From Stutzerimonas chloritidismutans AW-1 (GTDB lineage: Bacteria > Pseudomonadota > Gammaproteobacteria > Pseudomonadales > Pseudomonadaceae), in the NCBI RefSeq assembly GCF_000495915.1, contig NZ_AOFQ01000029.1, positions 29,616 through 93,615 of the forward strand: a stretch of 64,000 nucleotides of DNA, written 5' to 3'. The translations under genes were made by a program, and so were the position numbers. The notes below the pieces were generated by a model. The model did no database searches. It was not told the origin of the DNA and saw nothing but the letters and a program-made list of their open reading frames with translations. Shown here in pieces: positions 36,489 to 45,963 of the stretch. Numbering within the stretch: position 1 is the stretch's first letter; each line of letters starts with the position of its first letter.

Positions 36489-39434
36489 ATGAGTCTGCCA
36501 TCGCTGGTTGCATTGCCGCCCTCGCTTCTGCCTTTTGTCAGTCGTGCCGAAGAGTCGTTCCTCGCTGCTGCCGGCAGCCTGTCGGATGCCATTGCGGCAC
36601 GTTGCCGCGCCTGGCTGGTGGAGCAGCGCGAGGCGTTTGGCCGGGTCTGTGCGGCGAGCGACTTCGTCAGCGAACAGGTTAGTCGAGATCCGCAGATGCT
36701 GCTGCAGCTGGCCGAGCTGGGCTGGTTGGACAGATCGCTCGCGCCGGTCGAGATGCGTGACGCACTGAGCGAGCAGGTCGCCGCGTGCGACAGCGAGGAT
36801 GCCTTGGCGCTGACCCTGCGCCGCTTCCGGACGCGCCAGCAGGTGCGGATCATCTGGCGCGACCTGACCCGTCAGGCCGAGCTTGCCGAAACCTGTCGCG
36901 ACCTCTCCGATCTCGCCGACGCGTCGGTCGATCTGGCCTATCACTGGCTGTATGTGCGTCATTGCGAGCAGTTCGGCATACCCACCGGGCGTCGCAGCGG
37001 CAACCCGCAACACATGGTCATCCTTGGCATGGGCAAGCTGGGCGCCCATGAGCTGAATCTGTCCTCGGACATCGACCTGATCTTCGGGTACCCCGAGGGG
37101 GGCGAAACCGTGGGCGCCAAGCGCTCGCTGGACAATCAGGAGTTCTTCGTCCGGCTCGGTCAGCGGCTGATCAAGTCGCTGGACGCCATCACCGTCGATG
37201 GCTTCGTCTTCCGCGTCGATATGCGCCTACGCCCGTACGGTTCGTCTGGTCCGCTGGTCTACAGCTTCAACGCGCTGGAACAGTACTACCAGGACCAGGG
37301 GCGTGACTGGGAGCGCTACGCGATGATCAAGGCGCGTGTCATCGGTGGCGACCAGCAGGCCGGCAAGGAGCTGCTGGAAATGCTGCGGCCGTTCGTCTAT
37401 CGGCGCTACCTTGATTTCTCCGCCATCGAAGCGCTGCGCACCATGAAGCAGCTGATCCAGCAGGAAGTGCGGCGCAAGGGCATGGCTTCGAATATCAAGC
37501 TGGGTGCCGGTGGCATCCGCGAGGTGGAGTTCATCGCCCAGGCGTTTCAGCTGATTCACGGCGGGCGCGATCTCAGCCTGCAACAGCGGCCGTTGCTCAA
37601 GGTGCTGGCTACCCTGGAAGGTCAGGGCTATCTGCCGGGTGCAGCGGTGACGGAGCTGCGCGAAGGCTATGAGTTTCTGCGCTATACCGAGCATGCGCTG
37701 CAGGCCATCGCCGATCGCCAGACGCAGATGCTGCCGGAGACTGAAGTCGACTGCGCGCGGGTCGCCTTCATGCTCGGTTTCGACAGCTGGCAGGCCTTCC
37801 ACGAGCAGCTGTTGCACTGGCGTGGGCGTATCGACTGGCATTTTCACCAGGTTATCGCCGACCCGGACGAGGACGAGAATGCCGAAGGCGAGGCGCTGGT
37901 CGGCGGCGAGTGGCTGCCGCTGTGGGAGCAGGACTGGGACGAGGAGTTTGCCTGTCGACAGCTTTCCGAAGCCGGGTTCCGTGATGGTCAGGTTGCCTGT
38001 CAGCGCCTCGCCGCGCTGCGCAATGCCAGTCAGGTCAGGACCATGCAGCGTCTCGGCCGTGAGCGACTGGACGCCTTCATTCCTCGTCTGCTGGCGCAGG
38101 CTGTCGAGCAGGACGACCCTGATCTGGTGCTCGAGCGCGTGCTGCCATTGGTCGAGGCGGTGGCCCGGCGTTCGGCCTATCTCGTATTGCTGACCGAAAA
38201 TCCCAGCGCGCTGCAGCGCTTGCTCGAACTCTGCGCGGCCAGCCCGTGGGTCGCCGAGCAGATCGCGCGGTTCCCGTTGCTGCTCGACGAATTGCTCAAC
38301 GCCGGTCGTTTGTATAGCCCGCCGCTGGCGCCGGAGCTGGCTGCCGAGTTGCGTGAGCGGCTGATGCGTATTCCCGAGGATGACCTTGAGCAGCAGATGG
38401 AGGCGCTGCGTCATTTCAAGCTGGCGCATCGCCTGCGCGTCGCAGCCTCGGAGATCGCAGGGACGCTGCCGTTGATGAAGGTCAGTGACTACCTGACCTG
38501 GCTGGCGGAGGCCATTCTGCAGGAAGTGCTGACCCTGGCCTGGCGCCACACTGTCGCGCGTCATGGTCAGCCGCGGCGCAGCGACGGCACGCTGTGCGAT
38601 CCGGCCTTCGTCATCGTCGGTTACGGCAAGGTCGGCGGGATCGAGCTCGGTCACGGTTCTGACCTGGACCTGGTGTTCATCCATGACGGCGACCCTGCCG
38701 CCGAGACCAATGGCGCCAAGCCCATCGACACCGCGCAGTTCTTTACCCGTCTCGGTCAGCGCATCATTCATCTGCTGACCACCCAGACCACCTCCGGCCA
38801 GCTGTACGAGGTGGACATGCGCCTGCGTCCGTCCGGCGCTTCCGGGCTGCTAGTCAGCTCCCTCGGCGCCTTCGAGCGCTACCAGGGTCAGGAAGCCTGG
38901 ACCTGGGAGCACCAGGCGCTGGTGCGTGCGCGGGTACTGGTTGGCTGTCCGCAGCTGACCGCCGACTTCGAACGGGTGCGCGCCGGTGTGCTCGGTCGTG
39001 AGCGTGATCTGGATGCGCTGCGTCGCGAAGTCAGCGACATGCGCGCGAAGATGCGCGAGAACCTCGGGACCCGCGCGACACATGCGGGGACTGCCGAGCA
39101 AGCCTTCGACGGCGCGGCCGAGTTCAATCTCAAGCAGGACGCCGGTGGTATCGTGGATATCGAATTTATGGTGCAATACGCGGCTTTGGCGTGGTCGCAC
39201 CAGCATCCCGAACTGCTGCGCTATACCGATAACATCCGCATTCTCGATGGGTTGGAGCAGGCCGGGTTGATGACCGGCGATGAGGTTCGGCTGCTGCAGG
39301 ATGCCTACAAGGCCTACCGCGCCGCAGCGCACCGGCAATCACTGCAGAAGCAGCCCGGAGTGGTGAGTGGGGATCAATTCCACGACGAGCGCCGCGCTGT
39401 CATGCGTATCTGGCGTGAGTTGGGCCTAAGCTGA
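36489..39434 (+). CDS. glnE: Bifunctional glutamine synthetase adenylyltransferase/adenylyl-removing enzyme
   Basis: A 981-residue enzyme that adds AMP to, and removes it from, glutamine synthetase under PII control. It has two nucleotidyltransferase domains: N-terminal removase with GMGKLGAHELNLSSDIDLIF (about residue 180) and C-terminal transferase with YGKVGGIELGHGSDLDLVF (about residue 715). The DxD metal motifs are intact in both. The ATG at 36489 follows AGGAAA. It is divergent from aceE and is followed 49 bases later by ilvE. Confidence 0.97.
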   Translation: MSLPSLVALPPSLLPFVSRAEESFLAAAGSLSDAIAARCRAWLVEQREAFGRVCAASDFVSEQVSRDPQMLLQLAELGWLDRSLAPVEMRDALSEQVAACDSEDALALTLRRFRTRQQVRIIWRDLTRQAELAETCRDLSDLADASVDLAYHWLYVRHCEQFGIPTGRRSGNPQHMVILGMGKLGAHELNLSSDIDLIFGYPEGGETVGAKRSLDNQEFFVRLGQRLIKSLDAITVDGFVFRVDMRLRPYGSSGPLVYSFNALEQYYQDQGRDWERYAMIKARVIGGDQQAGKELLEMLRPFVYRRYLDFSAIEALRTMKQLIQQEVRRKGMASNIKLGAGGIREVEFIAQAFQLIHGGRDLSLQQRPLLKVLATLEGQGYLPGAAVTELREGYEFLRYTEHALQAIADRQTQMLPETEVDCARVAFMLGFDSWQAFHEQLLHWRGRIDWHFHQVIADPDEDENAEGEALVGGEWLPLWEQDWDEEFACRQLSEAGFRDGQVACQRLAALRNASQVRTMQRLGRERLDAFIPRLLAQAVEQDDPDLVLERVLPLVEAVARRSAYLVLLTENPSALQRLLELCAASPWVAEQIARFPLLLDELLNAGRLYSPPLAPELAAELRERLMRIPEDDLEQQMEALRHFKLAHRLRVAASEIAGTLPLMKVSDYLTWLAEAILQEVLTLAWRHTVARHGQPRRSDGTLCDPAFVIVGYGKVGGIELGHGSDLDLVFIHDGDPAAETNGAKPIDTAQFFTRLGQRIIHLLTTQTTSGQLYEVDMRLRPSGASGLLVSSLGAFERYQGQEAWTWEHQALVRARVLVGCPQLTADFERVRAGVLGRERDLDALRREVSDMRAKMRENLGTRATHAGTAEQAFDGAAEFNLKQDAGGIVDIEFMVQYAALAWSHQHPELLRYTDNIRILDGLEQAGLMTGDEVRLLQDAYKAYRAAAHRQSLQKQPGVVSGDQFHDERRAVMRIWRELGLS

Positions 39435-39483
39435 GCCCCTCGTCGGGCTACTGGCAAATTCGAATTCTGAGGAGCTGGCAACG

Positions 39484-40407
39484 ATGTCGATGGCCGATCG
39501 TGATGGCGTCATCTGGTATGACGGCGAACTGGTGCAGTGGCGTGATGCGACCACCCATGTGCTGACCCATACCCTGCACTACGGCATGGGCGTATTCGAA
39601 GGCGTACGCGCCTACAACACCCCGGACGGCACGGCGATCTTCCGCCTGCAGGCGCACACCGACCGCCTGTTCGATTCGGCACACATCATGAACATGCCGA
39701 TGCCATACTCGAAGGAAGAGATCAACGAAGCGACCCGCGCCGCAGTGCGCGAGAACAACCTGGAAAGCGCCTACATCCGCCCGATGGTGTTCTACGGAAG
39801 CGAAGGCATGGGCCTGCGCGCCAGCGGCCTGAAAGTGCACGTGATCGTCGCCGCCTGGCACTGGGGCGCCTACATGGGCGACGAGGCGCTGGAACTGGGC
39901 ATCAAGGTGCGCACCAGCTCCTTCACCCGTCACCACGTCAACATCACCATGACCCGCGCCAAGTCCAACGGTGCCTACATCAACTCGATGCTGGCCCTGC
40001 AGGAAGCCATTTCCGGTGGCGCTGACGAAGCTTTGATGCTGGATCCTGAAGGCTACGTGGCCGAAGGTTCGGGCGAGAACATCTTCATCATCAAGGATGG
40101 CGTGATCTACACCCCGGAAGTGACCGCCTGCCTGAATGGCATCACTCGTGGCACCGTGCTGACCCTGGCCGCCGAGCACGGCCTGAAGGTGGTCGAGAAG
40201 CGCATCACCCGCGACGAGGTCTATATCGCCGATGAAGCCTTCTTCACCGGAACTGCCGCAGAGGTGACGCCGATTCGCGAAGTCGATGGCCGCGCCATCG
40301 GCATCGGTCGTCGTGGCCCAGTGACCGAAAAGTTGCAGAAGGCCTACTTCGATCTGGTCTCCGGCAAGACCGCTGCTCATGCCGAATGGCGGACACTGGT
40401 CAAGTAA
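39484..40407 (+). CDS. ilvE: Branched-chain amino acid aminotransferase
   Basis: A 307-residue fold-type IV PLP enzyme for the last step of leucine, isoleucine and valine synthesis. The PLP lysine is K160 in TMTRAKSNGAYINS. The PLP/substrate stretch EGYVAEGSGENIFIIKDG and FFTGTAAEVTPI are typical. GAGGAG precedes the ATG. The LPS genes follow after a 74-base gap holding an inverted repeat. Confidence 0.97.
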   Translation: MSMADRDGVIWYDGELVQWRDATTHVLTHTLHYGMGVFEGVRAYNTPDGTAIFRLQAHTDRLFDSAHIMNMPMPYSKEEINEATRAAVRENNLESAYIRPMVFYGSEGMGLRASGLKVHVIVAAWHWGAYMGDEALELGIKVRTSSFTRHHVNITMTRAKSNGAYINSMLALQEAISGGADEALMLDPEGYVAEGSGENIFIIKDGVIYTPEVTACLNGITRGTVLTLAAEHGLKVVEKRITRDEVYIADEAFFTGTAAEVTPIREVDGRAIGIGRRGPVTEKLQKAYFDLVSGKTAAHAEWRTLVK

Positions 40408-40418
40408 GCGCAGGCGCC

Positions 40419-40455
40419 AAGCTGCACGCGGCCGATGGTTTGCCGCTTGCAGCTT
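40419..40455. repeat. Imperfect inverted repeat between ilvE and waaF
   Basis: AAGCTGCACGCGGC and GCCGCTTGCAGCTT pair over 14 bp with one mismatch around a nine-base loop. The next 25 bases continue the GCTTGAGGCTCGTGGCTTGAAGCTG pattern in two shorter pieces. It resembles REP-like intergenic repeats of Pseudomonas and may end ilvE transcription, though there is no T-tract. Confidence 0.55.
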
Positions 40456-40481
40456 GAGGCTCGTGGCTTGAAGCTGCCCTT

Positions 40482-41516
40482 ATGAATATTCTGATTGTGG
40501 GACCCAGCTGGGTTGGCGACATGGTGATGGCGCAGACGTTGTTCGTCTGCCTGAAACAGCGCCATCCCGACTGCCAGATCGATGTGCTGGCACCCGAGTG
40601 GAGCCGGCCGATTCTCGAGCGCATGCCCGAGGTGCGCCAGGCGCTTAGCTTTCCGGTCGGGCACGGCGTGCTCGACATGGCGACCCGGCGCAAAGTTGCG
40701 CAGAGCCTGCGTGGTCAGTACGAGCAGGCGATCCTCTTGCCCAATTCGTTGAAGTCGGCGCTGGTGCCGTTCTTCGCCGGTATTCCCAAGCGCACCGGCT
40801 GGCGCGGCGAAATGCGCTTCGGCCTGCTCAACGACATGCGCAAGCTCGACAAACAACGCTATCCGCTGATGATCGAACGCTTCATGGCGCTGGCGTTCGA
40901 GCCGGGCGCCGAGTTGCCCAGACCGTATCCGAACCCTTCGCTGCGTATCGACCCCGTGACTCGCGATGTGGCACTGGCACGTTTCGGCCTGAGCCTGGAT
41001 CGTCCGGTACTGGCGCTCTGTCCAGGTGCCGAATTTGGCGAGTCCAAGCGCTGGCCGGCCGAGCACTTCGCCAAGGTCGCCGAGCTGAAGATTCGTGAGG
41101 GCTGGCAGGTCTGGCTGTTCGGCTCGAAAAACGACCACTCGGTGGGCGAGGAAATCCTCGCGCGATTGATTCCTGGGTTGCGCGAAGAGGCGGTGAACCT
41201 GGCCGGCGAGACCAGCCTGGCCGAGGCTATCGATCTGCTCTCCTGCGCTGACGCAGTGGTGTCCAACGACTCCGGCCTGATGCACGTGTCAGCCGCGCTG
41301 GGCCGGCCTCTGGCTGCAGTCTATGGCTCGACGTCACCGGCCTTCACCCCGCCGCTTTCCGAGCAGGTCGAGGTGGTCCGGCTGGGTCTCGACTGCAGCC
41401 CCTGTTTTGAACGCACCTGCCGCTTCGGCCACAACAACTGCATGCGCGAGCTGAAGCCGCGCGCGGTGATCGAGGCGCTGGATCGCCTGGCCCCGCAGTC
41501 AGTTGAGGTGCGCTGA
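40482..41516 (+). CDS. waaF: ADP-heptose:LPS heptosyltransferase II
   Basis: A 344-residue GT9 glycosyltransferase that adds the second heptose of the inner core at the cytoplasmic membrane face. It starts MNILIVGPSWVGDMVMAQTL. The nucleotide-sugar site shows LALCPGAEFGESKRWP and SNDSGLMHVSAALGRP. A C-terminal Cys-rich stretch (DCSPCFERTCRFGHNNCM) is typical of WaaF. It heads the core operon; the next gene follows without a gap. Confidence 0.97.
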   Translation: MNILIVGPSWVGDMVMAQTLFVCLKQRHPDCQIDVLAPEWSRPILERMPEVRQALSFPVGHGVLDMATRRKVAQSLRGQYEQAILLPNSLKSALVPFFAGIPKRTGWRGEMRFGLLNDMRKLDKQRYPLMIERFMALAFEPGAELPRPYPNPSLRIDPVTRDVALARFGLSLDRPVLALCPGAEFGESKRWPAEHFAKVAELKIREGWQVWLFGSKNDHSVGEEILARLIPGLREEAVNLAGETSLAEAIDLLSCADAVVSNDSGLMHVSAALGRPLAAVYGSTSPAFTPPLSEQVEVVRLGLDCSPCFERTCRFGHNNCMRELKPRAVIEALDRLAPQSVEVR

Positions 41517-42518
41517 TTGAAGGTCCTGCTGGTCAAGACCTCGTCGTTGGGCGATGTCGTGCATACCCTGCCGGCGCTGACCGATGCGCAGCGGGCGCTG
41601 CCTGGCATCCAGTTCGACTGGGTCGTGGAGGAGGGCTTCGCCGAGATCCCGGCCTGGCATCCAGCGGTGGCGCAGGTGATTCCGGTGGCGATTCGTCGCT
41701 GGCGCAAACATCCGATCAATACCCTGCGCAGCGGCGAGTGGCGACGCTTCAAGGCGCGCCTGCGCGAAAGTCGTTATGACCTGGTGATCGATGCCCAGGG
41801 CTTGCTCAAGAGCGCCTGGCTGACCCGCTACGTCAAGGCGCCGGTCGCCGGGTTGGACCACGATTCGGCCCGCGAGCCGCTGGCGACACGCTTCTATGAT
41901 CGGTGCTATGCCGTGCCGCGTGAGCAGCATGCGCTGGAGCGGGTGCGTCAGCTGTTCGCTCAGGCGCTCGGTTACCCGCTGCGGCAGGATGTTGCCGACT
42001 ACGGCCTAAATCGTGAGCAGATGGCCGCGCCCAGCGATCAGCCGTATCTGCTGTTTCTGCACGGCACCACTTGGCCGAGCAAGCACTGGCCGGAAACCTA
42101 CTGGCGCGAACTGGCCGAACGCATGAGCGATTTCGGCTGGGCGATTCGCCTGCCATGGGGCAATGCCGAAGAGAAGGCGCGGGCCGAACGCATCGTCAGC
42201 GGTGTGGCCAACGCCGCGGTGCTGCCGAAGCTCAATCTGGCCGGTGTTGCACGGGTCATCGCTGGTGCGCGGGCTTGCGTCGCAGTGGATACCGGCCTCG
42301 GTCATCTGGCCGCGGCGCTGGATGTGCCGAGCATTTCGCTTTATGGTCCGACCCTGCCCGGGCGGGTCGGCGCCTATGGGCGCTCGCAGGTGCACCTGTG
42401 CGCCAGCGGACCGAACGCCGGTCGCGGTGATCGCCACAAGCCTTGTTTCGACGATCTGCGCCCTGAGCGCGTCGTCACCGAACTGAAAGCCCTGCTGCGG
42501 GCCCCGGAGTCCGTCTGA
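41517..42518 (+). CDS. waaC: ADP-heptose:LPS heptosyltransferase I
   Basis: A 333-residue GT9 enzyme that adds the first heptose to Kdo2-lipid A. It starts MKVLLVKTSSLGDVVHTLPA from a TTG codon placed immediately after the waaF stop, and has LFLHGTTWPSKHWPE and AVDTGLGHLAAALDVPSISL. The TTG start with no spacing implies translation coupled to waaF. It overlaps waaG by one base. Confidence 0.96.
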   Translation: MKVLLVKTSSLGDVVHTLPALTDAQRALPGIQFDWVVEEGFAEIPAWHPAVAQVIPVAIRRWRKHPINTLRSGEWRRFKARLRESRYDLVIDAQGLLKSAWLTRYVKAPVAGLDHDSAREPLATRFYDRCYAVPREQHALERVRQLFAQALGYPLRQDVADYGLNREQMAAPSDQPYLLFLHGTTWPSKHWPETYWRELAERMSDFGWAIRLPWGNAEEKARAERIVSGVANAAVLPKLNLAGVARVIAGARACVAVDTGLGHLAAALDVPSISLYGPTLPGRVGAYGRSQVHLCASGPNAGRGDRHKPCFDDLRPERVVTELKALLRAPESV

Positions 42519-43639
42519 TGCAACTGGCCTTCATTCTCTACAAGTACTTCCCTTTTGGTGGTCTACAGCGCGATTTCATGCGCATTGCCCTCGAATGCCA
42601 GCGTCGCGGCCACGCGATCCGCGTCTACGCGATGATCTGGGAAGGTGACGTGCCCGAAGGCTTCGAGGTGCTGATCGCGCCGGTCAAGGCGCTGTTCAAC
42701 CACACCCGCAACGAGCGCTTCACCGCCTGGGTCGAGGCCGATCTGGCGCGGCGGCCGGTGGACCGGGTGATCGGCTTCAACAAGATGCCGGGACTCGACG
42801 TGTATTACGCCGCCGACCCCTGCTTCGAGGACAAGGCGCAGACCCTGCGCAATCCGATCTACCGCCGCTGGGGTCGCTACAAGCACTTCGCCGAGTACGA
42901 GCGCGCGGTGTTTGCGCCCGAGGCGAAGACCGAAATCCTGATGATCTCCGAGGTGCAGCAGCCGCTGTTCGTCAAACACTACGGCACGCCCGCCGAACGC
43001 TTTCACCTGTTGCCGCCGGGCATCGCCCAGGATCGCCGCGCGCCGGCCAATGCCGCGCAGATCCGTGCCGAGTTTCGCGAGGAATTCGAGGTGCGGCCCG
43101 AGGAGCTGCTGCTGGTGCAGATCGGTTCCGGTTTCAAGACCAAGGGTCTGGACCGCAGCCTCAAGGCGCTTGCCGCATTGCCGCGCGAACTGAGTCAGCG
43201 CACCCGCCTGCTGGTAATCGGCCAGGACGATCCCAAGCCGTTCAAGCTGCAGGCCAAGACGCTGGGCGTTTCCGGCATGGTCGAATTCCTCAAGGGGCGC
43301 AGCGATATCCCGCGGTTCCTGCTGGGCGCCGATCTGCTGATCCACCCAGCCTACAATGAGAACACCGGTACCGTACTGCTGGAAGCGCTGGTCGCCGGGC
43401 TGCCGGTGCTGGTCACCGATGTATGTGGCTATGCGCACTACATTACCGACGCCGACTGCGGTCGCGTGGTGCCCAGCCCCTTCGAGCAGCAGGTGCTCGA
43501 CCAGATGCTGGCGCAGATGCTGGCCGATGATCAGCAACGCGCGGTCTGGAGTCGCAATGCTCTGACGTTCGCCGGCACGGCGGACCTTTATTCGATGCCG
43601 CAGAAGGCGGCAGACGTGATTCTCGGGGCAAGCGCATGA
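42518..43639 (+). CDS. waaG: LPS core alpha-1,3-glucosyl/N-acetylgalactosaminyltransferase (WaaG type)
   Basis: A 373-residue GT4 (GT-B fold) enzyme that adds the first outer-core sugar to heptose II. MQLAFILYKYFPFGGLQRDF is the WaaG acceptor-side start; the donor side shows GSGFKTKGLDRSLKALA and the EX7E-type HPAYNENTGTVLLEALVAGLPV. In P. aeruginosa the equivalent enzyme transfers GalN(Ac), not glucose; the sugar here cannot be read. Confidence 0.94.
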   Translation: MQLAFILYKYFPFGGLQRDFMRIALECQRRGHAIRVYAMIWEGDVPEGFEVLIAPVKALFNHTRNERFTAWVEADLARRPVDRVIGFNKMPGLDVYYAADPCFEDKAQTLRNPIYRRWGRYKHFAEYERAVFAPEAKTEILMISEVQQPLFVKHYGTPAERFHLLPPGIAQDRRAPANAAQIRAEFREEFEVRPEELLLVQIGSGFKTKGLDRSLKALAALPRELSQRTRLLVIGQDDPKPFKLQAKTLGVSGMVEFLKGRSDIPRFLLGADLLIHPAYNENTGTVLLEALVAGLPVLVTDVCGYAHYITDADCGRVVPSPFEQQVLDQMLAQMLADDQQRAVWSRNALTFAGTADLYSMPQKAADVILGASA

Positions 43640-43682
43640 GCGCTACAGCTCGGTCAGCGCCCTGCCGATTGGCGGAGGCTCC

Positions 43683-44489
43683 ATGCGCCTGATGCTATTG
43701 GAGCCGTTCAAAAGCCTCTGGCACGGCGAGGACCCGTTCGTCGAAGTCGAGCGTCTCGACGGGCAGGTGTACCGCGAGCTGGAGGGGCGACGCACGCTGC
43801 GTACCGAAGTCGAAGGCCAGGGTTACTTCGTCAAGATTCATCGCGGTATCGGTTGGGGCGAGATCGCCAAGAACCTGCTTACCGCCAAGGCGCCCGTTCT
43901 CGGTGCTGGCCAGGAATGGCGAGCAATCCAGCGGTTGCACGAAGTGGGTGTGCCGACCATGACCGCGGTGGCTTACGGCGAGCGCGGAGCCAATCCGGCG
44001 AGCCAGCATTCGTTCATCATCACCGAAGAACTGGCCCCGACCGTCAGCCTCGAGGATTTCACGGCCAACTGGCTGGAACAGCTACCCGCACCGGCGCTCA
44101 AGCACGCCCTTATCGCCGAAGTCGCCCGCATGGCTGGCACCATGCATCGCGCCGGCGTCAATCATCGCGATTTCTACATCTGCCACTTTCTGCTGCATAC
44201 CGACAAACCGGTGACAGCAAGTGATTTCCGCCTGTCGCTGATCGACCTGCACCGCGCGCAGACCCGCTCCCGGACGCCTCGGCGCTGGCGCGATAAGGAT
44301 CTGGCCGGGTTGTACTTCTCGGCGCTCGAGATCGGCTTGACCCGTGGTGACAAGCTGCGCTTCCTGCGCGATTACTTTCAGCGTCCGCTGCGGGAGATTC
44401 TGCGTGACGAGTCTTCGCTGCTGGCATGGTTGCAGCGCAAGGCCGAAAGGCTGCAGGCGCGCAAGCTGCGCTATGGGGATGCGCTGTAA
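43683..44489 (+). CDS. waaP: LPS heptose I kinase WaaP
   Basis: A 268-residue eukaryote-like sugar kinase that phosphorylates heptose I of the inner core, a step important for outer-membrane integrity in Pseudomonas. The nucleotide lysine is K51 (GYFVKIHRG), the catalytic aspartate D163 in NHRDFYICHFLL and the metal aspartate in LSLIDLHRAQ. D163 has the number I recall for P. aeruginosa WaaP. It starts 43 bases after waaG. Confidence 0.95.
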   Translation: MRLMLLEPFKSLWHGEDPFVEVERLDGQVYRELEGRRTLRTEVEGQGYFVKIHRGIGWGEIAKNLLTAKAPVLGAGQEWRAIQRLHEVGVPTMTAVAYGERGANPASQHSFIITEELAPTVSLEDFTANWLEQLPAPALKHALIAEVARMAGTMHRAGVNHRDFYICHFLLHTDKPVTASDFRLSLIDLHRAQTRSRTPRRWRDKDLAGLYFSALEIGLTRGDKLRFLRDYFQRPLREILRDESSLLAWLQRKAERLQARKLRYGDAL

Positions 44490-45223
44490 TGGCCGGCTGG
44501 ACACTGGACCCGGCCTATGCCGATCTGAGTGCGGATTTCGGCACCCTCGCGAGCGTATTCGCGTTGACAGGCGAGCGGCTGACCCAGGACCTGCTGTCGG
44601 AGGTCATTCGTATCGAGCGCAACGGTGTTCGCTATTACGTAAAGCGTTACTCCGGGGCAGGCAAGGGTTTGCGTCGATTTGTCGGCCGGCCGCGGGTCAA
44701 GGCGGAATGGCAGAATCTTATGCTGTTTCGACGTTGGGGCATCCCCACTGCTCCAATCGTGGCTTACGGTCTGGAGCGTCGTGGTGGTGCGTGTTTACGC
44801 GGCGCATTGATCACCCGCGAGCTGGAGCAGACCGATGATCTGGCCATGCTCGCCACTACACATGATGCTCGCCTCCGCGATCCGCGCTGGGTGCAAGAGG
44901 TCAGCCTGCAGCTTGCTCGCTCTACTCGGGCGATGCACGACCGGGGCTTTGCTCACAACGATCTCAAATGGCGCAATCTGCTGGTCGATCCGCAGCGTCG
45001 TCTTTATCTGATCGACTGTCCGACCGGTGCGTTCTGGCGGGGACCGTTCCTGCAGCGGCGTATCGTCAAGGACCTGGCCTGTCTGGACAAGGTCGCCAAG
45101 TACCAGCTCAGCCGAACCCAGCGCCTGCGGTTCTATCTGCAGTACTGCCAGCGCAAGCGGCTGGTAGACAAGGACAAGTCGCGCATTCGGCAGATTCTGA
45201 ATTATTTCCAGGGGCGGGAATGA
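44489..45223 (+). CDS. LPS core kinase-like protein (WapP type)
   Basis: A 244-residue InaA/WaaP-fold kinase. K52 (YYVKRYSG), D158 in the catalytic loop FAHNDLKWRNLLVD and D176 in LYLIDCP are all present, so it should be active. Its ATG overlaps the waaP stop (TAATG). It corresponds by position to P. aeruginosa PA5008 (WapP, as I recall), thought to phosphorylate heptose II or assist core phosphorylation. The exact target is unproven. Confidence 0.85.
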   Translation: MAGWTLDPAYADLSADFGTLASVFALTGERLTQDLLSEVIRIERNGVRYYVKRYSGAGKGLRRFVGRPRVKAEWQNLMLFRRWGIPTAPIVAYGLERRGGACLRGALITRELEQTDDLAMLATTHDARLRDPRWVQEVSLQLARSTRAMHDRGFAHNDLKWRNLLVDPQRRLYLIDCPTGAFWRGPFLQRRIVKDLACLDKVAKYQLSRTQRLRFYLQYCQRKRLVDKDKSRIRQILNYFQGRE

Positions 45224-45963
45224 AGGACTTCATTGCGCAGGCTGATCGGGCGGCGCTCGAGAGACATGGTCTGGCGGGTTTTGATGCACTCTGGTCGGTG
45301 CAGCTGACTGCTGTGGATGAGCCCAATGTCGAGCGCGGTGGCTGGAGCAGTGTCTTCCGGCTCGAGCTCGATGACTCGGCGTTCTACCTCAAGCGGCAGA
45401 GCGATCATCTGACTCGCACACTGGCGCACCCCTTTGGCGAGCCAACCTTCGCCCGGGAGTTTCGCAATATCCGTCGTTATGCGCGGCTTGGCGTGCCGGC
45501 GCTGCAGGCCAGCTTCTTCGGGCAGCGCAAGGTCGGCGGCGAACGGCGCGCTGTTCTGCTGACGCGTGCGCTGGATGGATGGATGGATTTGGACGAATTG
45601 CTGAAGCGATGGCCGGAGCTTGGCGAATCAAATCACCAAGCGATCCTCGTTGCAGTCGGCGGATTGGCGCGTACGTTGCATCAGGCCGGACAGATGCATA
45701 GCTGCTTCTATCCCAAGCACATCTTCCTGCGTGAGCAGGGCGGTTGTTGGCAGGCCTGCCTGATCGATCTGGAGAAAACCCGCCCTCTATTGTTGGGGCG
45801 GCGCGACCGGGTCAAGGATCTGGAACCGCTCGTGCGGCGTGCAAGCGTTATCGGTAAGCAAGGCGTGCGGCATTTGCTGGAGGCCTATCTGGACGACTCT
45901 CGCCTGGTCGAGCCATGGCTGCGGCAGCTGCATCAGCGGCGCGAAGCCAAGGAGGCCCGTTAA
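45220..45963 (+). CDS. LPS core kinase-like protein lacking the catalytic aspartate (WapQ type)
   Basis: A 247-residue InaA-family protein. K59 (FYLKRQSDH) and D183 (CLIDLEKTRP) are kept. In the catalytic loop the usual HRDF reads HSCF (residues 160-163), so Cys replaces the catalytic Asp. I recall the same change in P. aeruginosa InaA-type relatives of this cluster. The protein may be a pseudokinase, or use a different base. The ATG overlaps the preceding stop by four bases. Confidence 0.82.
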   Translation: MKDFIAQADRAALERHGLAGFDALWSVQLTAVDEPNVERGGWSSVFRLELDDSAFYLKRQSDHLTRTLAHPFGEPTFAREFRNIRRYARLGVPALQASFFGQRKVGGERRAVLLTRALDGWMDLDELLKRWPELGESNHQAILVAVGGLARTLHQAGQMHSCFYPKHIFLREQGGCWQACLIDLEKTRPLLLGRRDRVKDLEPLVRRASVIGKQGVRHLLEAYLDDSRLVEPWLRQLHQRREAKEAR